Assembly (NCBI RefSeq): GCF_001039355.2
Contig: NW_019775517.1
Span: 315,336 to 343,943 of the forward strand
DNA length: 28,608 bases
Reading direction: 5' to 3'
Source of the DNA: Lingula anatina
Lineage: Eukaryota; Brachiopoda; Lingulata; Lingulida; Lingulidae
Below, piece after piece: positions 1 to 9,900 of this stretch (positions within the stretch are counted from its first letter, which is position 1; every line of letters starts with the position of its first letter). The notes under the pieces were generated by a model. The model was given only the letters and a program-made list of their open reading frames with translations, was not told the origin of the DNA and made no database searches. The position numbers were made by a program, and so were the translations under genes.

Positions 1-3000
1 GTAGTGGTCACAGTTCATTGGAAATAAAATCATCTATTCTTAATCCACAGTATATAAAACTATCTCGTTGAAAATACAAGAAATAGGTGAAAGTTGACAA
101 TCGCGGATTAACGAGTATAATGTATTCATTTTATGAAGGACGAAGAATAAAAAATCCGCATTCGTAAATGAGTCACGGGAATGGGGCTATTCACGGATCA
201 GGCCAAAATATGAGCATGTCATGCATCTCGGGAAATGAGAAGTGGCTTTCACGGGAACGAAAATACCCAAGGTGACCCTCTTTTAGTTCCAATTGCTCGT
301 AAAGCTGTTTTTAAAAAACAGGTCAATGGAATTTTACTCATTACTACAATACGACGCATGGCCAAAAGTTATACAGCCTGTGGTTTCAATACGAAATGAC
401 GCAGTCTGTCGCTTTGTAGTACCGGGTATCTCCGATGAAGACCTTCTTCTAGACTGCCGCGACCTCTATCAAATGTCGCCCCCATTGTATTTTAAATCCA
501 AATGGAGCGTCAATGTGTCATCAGGGTCGTGTACTCGGGAAAATGCTGCGCCAAAGAAAAGTTATCATTATTTTTCCTGCATTTAAAAATTAGCCGTGAT
601 GTGAATTCTTATAAATAGACGATGGCCAATGTCAGGAGAATAGTATTAAGTATTCCTTGGACAATGGAGTGACTAAATCTTTAATGTGCTTTCAACTCAA
701 AAAGAAAACAGCATCGTTAACTATCGTTAATTTATTCGTTTGTTGAGTAATCAGTATAATTGTGTAAATAAATCCTTTAGGAAGTTAAATAAAATACATT
801 GGTTTAAGACAAGATTTTCTGTATCACTTTACCCACTGCATGAGGGGTGACACTAGGGGAGTAGAGAGAAAGAGAGGGGTGCGGAGAGGTTTAGGGAGAA
901 AGAGCTTGATTTTCTATAGATATCCACTTCAGATGTCTGCTAGTTGTTTAAGAGTTACAGATACCAGTACATTATCTCAAGAATTGTCATGGCATGCCAA
1001 AATAATAAGATGACCAGGTTAAATCGTGCACTTGTGGTTTTGAGGTTTTATGAATCATTCCAAAACAGGACATAGGAGTTTCTATAAGGAGAAAATGTAT
1101 TCCTCCCCCTTCCACATTTTCCCATTAAATACCGACAGATCAATTTTCTTCAATCTAACCATTTCAAGAGGGTGACAAAACAGAATCGGCGTCTTTCATA
1201 GTTTCCATTCGGCTCAAAATCTTTTGAAACCTTTACCAAGCAATTCTAGGGTTTTAGTTTTAAAGGGTAGTAAATAATTTATATAGCATTTAGCCTTCAG
1301 CTCTAGTCTTTACTTTTGATACAAAGTCCTGAACTTATTTAAAATCAATACTACTCTCTAAAGATTTGTTAACACAATGGCCTTTTCTAGAATTGTTTAT
1401 TGAGGCTTTTCTTTATTTCCCTTTCTACTTGGCGCATTTTATGATGCTAAAAGCAATGGCGGAGCCCATCAATTCACGGGTGGTAATGTTTGAACCAACA
1501 TTTGTGCTATGTTAAGATGATTTAGAACAATTTTAAGTTGATTTTCTCACTGGATTACGATAAGTTTACAGTAAAATTTAGATTTTTGTGTAAAGATCAA
1601 GCCTACATCTGAAATAATACAACAAAAGGTTCTAAAATCATTAAGGAAAATTAAGAAAACCTAATACCAGTTAAGTGGTTTATTTAAACATGTGCACTGC
1701 TAAACAAAAAGAAATACAACAATCCAGAAAAAGTACAGCAATTCTTAAAACATTAAGAGGCAAATTTATAAAGTTGTTGTTGACTAACAGACAATTTCCG
1801 AATGAATTAACTTTATTTATTTACTTATTTTTTGGTCAATTATCCAAATGCAAAGGCAAGCCTATCTAAATTTAGTTTCCTGTACACTCACGGTCATTTT
1901 AGAATGTGGACTCTTGGTCAAAGTTGGACACAAAATACATACACTTTATATTTATAGACTTGATGGACTTGTTCATTTGAGAAACCTGTTTTAATATTTC
2001 CGTGACTGCTATTTTAGAAAAGTCATATTTTCGAGTACACACACACGCATGCGCACAACCGTTTACCCGTATGTAACGATACTATAAACGACGTTGCTTT
2101 TAAAACTAAAAAAACTCACACGCTTGTAAGCACAGGCAAACATAGACACTCACAAACACACGCCCTTGCAAAACTCCGCAGTAATTCAGTGTTGCGCTGT
2201 ATGGGAAGTAGGCCTGTCCTCCCACCCACCTCAGTGTTCTGATTTTATAGTGGTTATTATGTGTGCCTGGGAGGAATGTCAAAGTATGCCAGTGTGGTTT
2301 TGTGGTGTTAATAAGCCCTATTAGAATAGTAACCCATTTCAATAAATCCATCATCACTTTGTCTACCCTCTATCTAGGTGGCAGATATTATAGGCAAATT
2401 TCAAAAAGCCAGAGAATTGAATGACTGTCTATTTATCTAAAGACATACCTGTGAATATCTTGTGAAAAATCAATCTATCGCCCTGGTAGAGGGTCCAGTT
2501 TGTTTGGGGAGAAAGGCTTCCAGATATAGTTTGGTTTAAAATAAATTAGCATAGATCGTAATTTAAGTATTTCGTTAAGGGGCACAAAGCTGTTGGATGT
2601 TGTTATTTCGTTCGTTTATCCCGCTCAATATAACAAAAAATTAAACCGCCAAACCGCTTAATAACAAGCAATCAATTAATTACAGAGGATTAATTATCAC
2701 AATTTCACTCTGAGAGTTAATTAGAATACACGGTAGAAATTATATTTCTAGTACTCTCTATCAGAGGTCTTCTAGCAGTTAAAACTGTCGAATGACCCGT
2801 GTGGGATTTGAGCTGATTCTGTAACAAACATAAGAGCATTTGGTCCAGAATGTATTCCTCCCCTACCATAAAATATAACAGTGTGCATATCACATTGACA
2901 TATGATAATGTTGAGGTCGCCCAAGAAGACGGGACATAAATATTCATCTGTCCGTGTCTGACCAGCGATGACTCCAGGTCTGTTAACTAAGCTATAATCC

Positions 3001-3440
3001 TCTTTTTCTGTCTGATATACTTAATGGAACATGACCCACCAAGCTGGTACGGATAGCAATGTGGAAGTAACACTGCTGTTATTCTACTCTCCAATGGAAT
3101 TATTCGAATCCTTTAATGCTCAATTCTTTTTAAATTGTCCGCCACAAGGTTCATGCAGTTACTATCCTGTTCAAGTGCATCACATTGTTTGAAAAGAAAA
3201 CTGACTTTAAGAAAAAACATTCATTTGACTTAAGTCAACTTTAAAAGAGATATCAAAAGGCTTGGATAATAACAGGTTAAGTCATGAAGGATAAACATAA
3301 AAGACACCGAAATATTATCATTTTTTATCAAATTTACATGGTTTCTAATCCCACAAACTGTTATTACAATGCACGCCTTACATCGTGACGCCTATTGTAA
3401 GAGGTGTGGGATGACCGCACCTCTCACACATGCTAATTGG
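1..3440. other. Intergenic region, no gene supported
   Basis: AT-rich non-coding sequence. Open frames here are short (the longest, 293-586, begins at a TTG), with no recognisable domain and no convincing splice context. Visible minor features are a purine-rich GA tract at about 848-903, a CA-rich patch at about 2038-2058 and a 14-bp perfect palindrome centred on CTTAAG at 3225-3238. No tRNA, rRNA or transposase remnant was recognised. Confidence 0.6.
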
Positions 3441-3454
3441 TAGGAGTCTTCCGC

Positions 3455-3461
3455 TATAAAA
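3455..3461 (+). promoter_or_regulatory. TATA box of Vps62-like gene 1
   Basis: TATAAAA lies about 30 bases before a leader exon that ends in a good splice donor. The stretch from the TATA box for about 45 bases downstream aligns with the same place upstream of the second Vps62-like gene (TTTAAAA at 23996). There the pattern AGCA/G-TGT-GTC, a C-rich patch and GAGTCAC recurs in the same order. The transcription start is inferred to lie near 3485. Confidence 0.6.
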
Positions 3462-3484
3462 AGCACTGTTGTCATCCTCGCACC

Positions 3485-3624
3485 TACTTCACGAGTCACG
3501 GGAGGCGAGGACCAACATTCGCAGGCTAAAAATACATTATTACTGCGACAGCGTCCGATTTTCACGGACATCGACAAGCAATCATTTTGAGGCCAATCGT
3601 CTACCAAAGTTGCACAGCGGAAAC
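3485..3624 (+). other. Non-coding leader exon of Vps62-like gene 1 (approximate start)
   Basis: The exon is inferred from the TATA box upstream and the donor AAAC|GTAAGT at 3624/3625. It aligns with the leader exon of the paralogue at about 24026-24151, including an ACAGCG motif just before the donor. It contains no start codon in frame with the main protein, so it is treated as 5' UTR. The 5' end is estimated from TATA spacing only. Confidence 0.55.
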
Positions 3625-4840
3625 GTAAGTTCAATTGTTATTTTCTGCGTTTTAGGAGTATCGACATTGTAAGAAGTAGTTTCCTCAAGGACACCATTCC
3701 CAATATATCTGTGACAATATACATGTATATGTATAATTTTTGCAGATAGTATTCATAATAACAGCTTTAAAAGTATTGATGAAAAAATGCTTAATTTAAA
3801 AAAATACCAACCCAGCAGCTCACTAAAATTCCTTAGTGCCTCTGCACTCCCTTGATTATAGGACTACCAATACCCACCGCTTCAACTTCCTTTCTCTTCA
3901 GTGTTGGGAAAAATACCAAAATTACAATGTGATCATAAGAACCAATCACCTCTCAGGGAAGCCCGACCAACGGTTGCATTACGTTTTTAACAGACCCATG
4001 TACATCCCTGATAATGTGTTCATCAAAGCTAAGAGTTTCAGCTTCCTCACTCTAATGGTATAGGAATAAATGGCAGAAATTACAATGTAAAAAGAATTTA
4101 GAGTCATCCACTTCCAGGACAGCCAACCCCCAAGAACACTGAAAATCCCAAGTGCCCTTGCCCATCTCTGGTGATAGGTCTATCAATCCCCAAATTTTCA
4201 ACTTGTGCGGGTATAATTATATATGTTTCACACCGCCACTTAAACCAATCCAATTTAAAACCCTCGTTCATTCAGAGAAGTTAATGTTTATAGTTTATGC
4301 ACGTATGCAGGGAGACAATGAATAATATGACGCCGTAAATCTTGGGGCAGTTTACATGCGTCGATTAACAATAGGTGCTGATGGATTGTTATTATACGTG
4401 ATTTTAATTTATTAGTGTCGATGGATGAAACGAAAAGCAACTTGCAGAAGTTTTTTTGTAAATTAAATTGATATTCATCAATTTGCAATGTGGGACATCC
4501 GGCTTGTCTTACAGTGTGCACCAAGCTAGAAAATTATCATTCGCCCCATTGATTTGCAACTCATGTAAATAACTGTAGATACATTGGCAATAGTGACATA
4601 TTTTCGTCACGAGTGACATCAAATTTATGGCATTCATACGTTCATCGGGGACAGCCACCTTTTTTATGTTTAGTAGATACTGATAATTGGGGTATCTTCA
4701 TTGGGAAATCATATGCATTTCACCTTTGCAAAGATTAGAGAATATTAAATATTAGTTTTCCAATATACGTTGTCTTTCAAATGCATTCAAATGTTGTCCT
4801 TCAAATAAATATCAACCGCCTATATTCATATATCTTCCAG
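3625..4840 (+). other. Leader intron of Vps62-like gene 1
   Basis: A 1216-base intron between donor GTAAGT at 3625 and acceptor TATCTTCCAG ending at 4840. The exon after it starts ATCTTAA, exactly as in the paralogue. Patches of the intron, such as the word GGGAGACAAT near 4310, recur in the paralogue's intron near 24760, so the duplication included intron sequence. It also holds a weak internal direct repeat: about 3834-3890 resembles about 4151-4206. Confidence 0.6.
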
Positions 4841-4902
4841 ATCTTAACATAAATAATATGCAGAAAAATAGATAAATTTTGCTTCAACTTTTTTATTTCA
4901 AG

Positions 4903-5988
4903 ATGGTCGCTGCAGGGCGTTGGTGTCTTCTGTTGGTGGTTGTCATGCTTCATTCGTCGCCAAGCAACGGTTGGCTCAGCAACTTCGGATTTAATTTCAA
5001 AAAATTGATTGATTTGAACATAGGTAAACTGTTAAATCAGTGTAAGAATAAGCAGGCCACTGGCCTCAATGGAAGGAGTCACGCTGATATCGTCGCCGCC
5101 GCGAAACTGTGGGCGCCGGTGGTCCGGTTGGCCGTGGGAGAGGAATGGAAACCATCCAGCGTCGATTATTTCCTCCAACACGTAAACTTACGCGGCGGCA
5201 GTCCGACTTCCGTCACTCCGAGCACACTGCCCACCTGTAACAGCAACTGTTACCTAGAAACTAAGACGCATTTATCTTGTCCCTCGTGCAGAGAACCTGT
5301 CGTCTTTAAGGGACAGGATCCTGCAAGTGCCCCAGCATACGCTATATACGAGGACAAGGGTAACGTTGTTGAAATCACCTATTGGTTCTTCTTCCCATAC
5401 AACAGAGGAAAACGGGCGTGTGTAGGGTTATATTTTGATAACGTATGCCCGTGCGTCAAGGCGTGGGGCCATTGCCTATGTCCTCGACTTAACGGATGCG
5501 CAGGGGGGTACTCGACCTTTGGTAATCACGTTGGAGACTGGGAACACGTGAAGATCAAGTTCAATAATAACAAAATCTACTCCATATATTTGTCAATCCA
5601 CGATTCTGAGATCACTAACCAATATGGCGGAGAGTTTCTGTGGAATGGTAATGAATTCAGAAGAGGGAATCGGGCCGTTTATACGACTGACTGCACACAC
5701 GCCCAAGTCTACGCAGCCAAGGGATCCCATGGTATCTGGCCAAATACAGGGGAACACGTGTACAAGAAACTCTTTAACGGAGACAAGTTGAAAGATCACT
5801 GTAGTGCAGGAACAGCATGGCACATTGCAAATAATCTTAAAATTGTCAAGATGGCCGCCAAAGGACAGTTTACTGGGGAATTCAACTTTCTTAACTTCAA
5901 GGGCCGTTGGGGAAATCGGGAACGTAACTGCCCAAAAATCATTGGTCAGTGTGTACTTGAAAATGGACCAGGTGGACCACCCAAGTGA
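4903..5988 (+). CDS. Secreted Vps62/DUF946-family protein, copy 1
   Basis: This is a 361-residue protein in one coding exon. The start chosen is ATG 4903, because the sequence TTTCAAGATGGTCG around it is identical in the paralogue; the frame is open upstream only to a TTG. Residues 1-23 look like a signal peptide (basic/Trp start, LLLVVVML core, then SSPSNG). Family motifs seen: LWAPVVRLAVGEEWKPSSV (69-87), YWFFFPYNRGK (160-170), GNHVGDWEHVKIKF (207-220), GSHGIWPNTGEH (274-285), GRWG (334-337) and the terminal GPGGPPK. A Cys-rich insert lies at 182-199. These match the Vps62/DUF946 family known from fungi, plants and invertebrates, whose biochemical function is not established. Secretion is inferred from the signal peptide and the many cysteines. 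The core (from about residue 55) differs from copy 2 at about 24 positions, while residues 24-54 are largely unalignable and 8 residues longer. A five-codon upstream ORF begins at 4858. Confidence 0.9.
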   Translation: MVAAGRWCLLLVVVMLHSSPSNGWLSNFGFNFKKLIDLNIGKLLNQCKNKQATGLNGRSHADIVAAAKLWAPVVRLAVGEEWKPSSVDYFLQHVNLRGGSPTSVTPSTLPTCNSNCYLETKTHLSCPSCREPVVFKGQDPASAPAYAIYEDKGNVVEITYWFFFPYNRGKRACVGLYFDNVCPCVKAWGHCLCPRLNGCAGGYSTFGNHVGDWEHVKIKFNNNKIYSIYLSIHDSEITNQYGGEFLWNGNEFRRGNRAVYTTDCTHAQVYAAKGSHGIWPNTGEHVYKKLFNGDKLKDHCSAGTAWHIANNLKIVKMAAKGQFTGEFNFLNFKGRWGNRERNCPKIIGQCVLENGPGGPPK

Positions 5989-6560
5989 GAACTCCCCAAA
6001 TGACTCTCGAAATCTGTTTCTTTATTTTGGTTCAAAATTATAGACAGCCAAATTGTGATGGAAACCAATTGAAGTGTTCCACACCTTTCAATATGCCATT
6101 AACCCTATATACTGCATTATATGCTAAGACTCCTTTTTGGCAGAAACACATTAAAAAATTAGTGATTAAGACACGCTAATATTTTCGACGATTTTATGTT
6201 TTTGAAGTTGCCAATGTTTTACAACACCTTCACATTAAAATGTCTTTTCGGATGTTTTGATCGATTGATTAATGGATATGAAAAGAAATCTTATAATTTA
6301 CTGCAAACGTACATGTACATTCTTTTCCTTTTAATTCAGACAAGGGCCCACTAAACAGTTTATTGGGTCTTAGATACAGATTAAAAGACTGAGTTCTACA
6401 CGTACATATAATGATGTAAACAACAATGTTCGCAGTGCGCTCTTTTTAAAGTTTGTTCCATTCTCAACATTTATATGTCAAGCACTGGTACATAAAGATC
6501 ATAGTATGTTTGAAAATATATACCGTGTCCTCCCTATGAATAAGAGTTATTTTTTCAAAT
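5989..6560 (+). other. 3' UTR and downstream region of Vps62-like gene 1
   Basis: There is no canonical AATAAA on the + strand. ATTAAA variants occur at 6150-6155 and 6234-6239. Similarity to the paralogue's 3' region (for example TATGTTTGAAAATA near 6505-6518 against the same word near 26435-26446) runs to about 6560. The transcribed or duplicated unit probably reaches there. Confidence 0.4.
6359..6364 (-). terminator. Candidate poly(A) signal of the split - strand gene
   Basis: AATAAA on the minus strand, about 315 bases after the B2 stop codon. It would make this gene's 3' end overlap that of the convergent Vps62-like gene 1 by up to about 200 bases. Confidence 0.4.
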
Positions 6561-6677
6561 GTATGTGTGATTGCTTCGCCAATACATTTTGAACATCATT
6601 CACAAACACGTCCGGCACATGCACCACACCAATTTAATCGGTGACGAGTATATACAAGACCAAAGACACATAAAGGC

Positions 6678-6983
6678 TCAACAACGCCTAGTAATGGATG
6701 ACGTTGTGCCAGTGGTGCCACCTGCAGCTGGTGTCGTCTGCTGCGTGGGAATTATCTCAGCGGTGCTATACCCTGTGCTATACCGGTGCATGTACGTGTA
6801 AGTGCAAACAGACCCGTTCATTTCCCAAAAGAAATTCGATCTTGCTCCCGTGTAGAGTGGAAATTGGAGTTCAGACAAAGCGAAGTGATCAATGTCTCGA
6901 CCGGAAAGGCAATTATCTTCTGTTCGAAGGCCGGTGCATTGCCGTTGAAAGAAGGTGAAACTCAAAATAGTGCCTCTCAAATA
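6678..6983 (-). CDS. Terminal exon B2: second half-domain plus Thr-rich tail
   Basis: The acceptor TTGATACTTCAG ends at 6984 and the exon starts in phase 0 at TAT. The frame runs 101 codons to TGA at 6680-6678. The pattern F-F-x-R-x-C, eight residues, C aligns with F-Y-T-G-V-C, nine residues, C of exon B1. A third Cys follows in GSVCTYTY, but the final D-x-C of B1 is absent. From about residue 74 the sequence is rich in Thr, Ala, Gly and Pro (for example PTQQTTPAAGGTTGTTSS) and ends TRRC. There is no hydrophobic C-terminal GPI or membrane segment. A possible donor, GCAG|GTGGCA, lies inside the tail, so a further exon cannot be excluded. A minus-strand AATAAA at 6364-6359 lies about 315 bases past the stop. 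Confidence 0.55.
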   Translation of the reverse strand, partial: YLRGTILSFTFFQRQCTGLRTEDNCLSGRDIDHFALSELQFPLYTGARSNFFWEMNGSVCTYTYMHRYSTGYSTAEIIPTQQTTPAAGGTTGTTSSITRRC

Positions 6984-9900
6984 CTGAAGTATCAAGAAAT
7001 AGCATTTATCAGTCTTATTTCGAGCATTTCTTATTCGCACAATTTAAAATGTAAAACATAAAGAGGATAATGCTTCAAAAACAGTGTCTGGAGTTCTATG
7101 TCAGTATATTACAGACCTCAAAAACAAAATTACCGTTTGTGACCTGGGGCCGCAGATATGTGTAATATGCGAGTATTCTAAATTTTTTATAAACAAAAAG
7201 TTTCATTTGTCAATAGCTATTTAAAAGATTGACTGTGATTTATCTGCCAATATTTCTTCTGCTGAACGTCAGACTTCTTCAGGGAAATTACACAGAGACA
7301 TTCCCTACACATGTAAACCGCCGTGCGGCAAAAGAACACTTAAAGGGATAATAACTGTTCGTATGAGATCTATATTTCACATTAAAACATTGTGAATAAC
7401 TCATAGAAATATAATATATTCTGTTTTACCACAAAAACGGCAGTTATAGCTATTATTCTGATAACTGAGCTTGTCTTTAGACCACGTGACCTCCATTGAT
7501 GGCTATACTCTGTTAAAATCTCTTAAGAGATTTTAACAAAAAAAAAAAACAAACTTTTTAGAAAAAACCAGGGACTAACTTTGAATGTAAAAATGGATTC
7601 ATTAACCATTAGTAAGTATGGGGAAATTGTTGTTTACTCCAGGAAAATTCATTTTTTGGCCGAAACGAAGAGTTATAATTCCTTTAACCAATTATTAAGT
7701 AACAGCGAATAACAGAATCATTTCAATATAAAACGTAATTAATTCCCGTGTCTTAGCAATAATTTGTATTTAAAAAAAAACTAATTCAATGGTGCGAAAA
7801 CTTTCCAGAAACAACATTTCCTTAACAAACTTTTTTGTTACAAATTAACTGTTCTCGATTATAATTTATTAACCGGCTGTGTTATAGAGGGCTATACTAA
7901 TATTCGTCTAAATAGTATTTATTTAGTTTCAGAGTATGAATTACTTTGCAAACATAAATCTGCGGCTATTTTGTTTATGAGGACTGTATTACCTACTAGC
8001 ATAAAAAAGTTCTCAAAATGTAGAATGTAAGAAAGTAACCCGTGATAAAGTGATAGTCCTTGAAGTCCTTGAAGTGTAATGACAGTGTATAAACACATGT
8101 ATATGATAAGCAATTACTTTAGTGACGCCAACATTACGAACAGCAGGGCGATCAGGATACAGTACATGCTGAATTGAATGAACACACTCCCGCACGTATG
8201 CACACACGCGCACGCGTATACTACATGCAGTAGACACACACACAAACACGTGCGCGAATGCAGAAAACGATCTCAAGCACTTGATGATAATGATGTTTTT
8301 TGTATATTCTCGACTTTATATACGTACTGCAGTAATATTCACAGCTGTCTGCGCCGTAAAGCAGGATCCCCTACAGTCTGTGGTAAAAACATGTACGTCT
8401 CCCTCATCACAACGGAAATTATAGGATAAATACTGATGTAATACAGCGTCTGCGGTCCGGGTCAGATCAAGATCCCCGAATACGTGATTCATATGTAAGC
8501 AGCTGGGACATTTGATGACAGGAACTGAAAAGAACACAAAATGAAGATTCGTATAGACTTAGATACGAAACTCGGTATAGGCCTCCTACAGTGTACATGA
8601 AACGATCTCAAGCACTTGATGATAATGATGTTTTTTGTATATTCTCGACTTTATATACGTACTGCAGTAATATTCACAGCTGTCTGCGCCGTAAAGCAGG
8701 ATCCCCTACAGTCTGTGGTAAAAACATGTACGTCTCCCTCATCACAACGGAAATTATAGGATAAATACTGATGTAATACAGCGTCTGCGGTCCGGGTCAG
8801 ATCAAGATCCCCGAATACGTGATTCATATGTAAGCAGCTGGGACATTTGATGACAGGAACTGAAAAGAACACAAAATGAAGATTCGTATAGACTTAGATA
8901 CGAAACTCGGTATAGGCCTCCTACAGTGTACATGAAACGATCTCAAGCACTTGATGATAATGATGTTTTTTGTATATTCTCGACTTTATATACGTACTGC
9001 AGTAATATTCACAGCTGTCTGCGCCGTAAAGCAGGATCCCCTACAGTCTGTGGTAAAAACATGTACGTCTCCCTCATCACAACGGAAATTATAGGATAAA
9101 TACTGATGTAATACAGCGTCTGCGGTCCGGGTCAGATCAAGATCCCCGAATACGTGATTCATATGTAAGCAGCTGGGACATTTGATGACAGGAACTGAAA
9201 AGAACACAAAATGAAGATTCGTATAGACTTAGATACGAAACTCGGTATAGGCCTCCTACAGTGTACATGAAACGATCTCAAGCACTTGATGATAATGATG
9301 TTTTTTGTATATTCTCGACTTTATATACGTACTGCAGTAATATTCACAGCTGTCTGCGCCGTAAAGCAGGATCCCCTACAGTCTGTGGTAAAAACATGTA
9401 CGTCTCCCTCATCACAACGGAAATTATAGGATAAATACTGATGTAATACAGCGTCTGCGGTCCGGGTCAGATCAAGATCCCCGAATACGTGATTCATATG
9501 TAAGCAGCTGGGACATTTGATGACAGGAACTGAAAAGAACACAAAATGAAGATTCGTATAGACTTAGATACGAAACTCGGTATAGGCCTCCTACAGTGTA
9601 CATGAAACGATCTCAAGCACTTGATGATAATGATGTTTTTTGTATATTCTCGACTTTATATACGTACTGCAGTAATATTCACAGCTGTCTGCGCCGTAAA
9701 GCAGGATCCCCTACAGTCTGTGGTAAAAACATGTACGTCTCCCTCATCACAACGGAAATTATAGGATAAATACTGATGTAATACAGCGTCTGCGGTCCGG
9801 GTCAGATCAAGATCCCCGAATACGTGATTCATATGTAAGCAGCTGGGACATTTGATGACAGGAACTGAAAAGAACACAAAATGAAGATTCGTATAGACTT

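Larger units (their letters stand above)
6984..8264 (-). other. Last intron of the split gene (unique part)
   Basis: Non-coding sequence between the B2 acceptor and the left edge of the 335-bp array. It holds a MITE-like element with a 28-bp palindrome (7340-7687) and a CA/CG-rich simple-sequence patch (8180-8256). No exon was found in it on either strand. Confidence 0.5.

Noticed and set aside
293-586. 97-codon + strand ORF
   Set aside because: It starts at TTG, has no recognisable domain, no paralogous support and no convincing promoter or splice sites.
4879-4902. Eight-residue N-terminal extension of Vps62-like protein 1
   Set aside because: It would start at TTG, is absent from the paralogue and precedes a conserved ATG context followed by a proper signal peptide.
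8013-8276. 87-codon minus-strand ORF at the left edge of the array, as a continuation of the split gene
   Set aside because: It is made largely of the CA/CG simple-sequence patch and lacks the half-domain Cys pattern and a phase-compatible acceptor.
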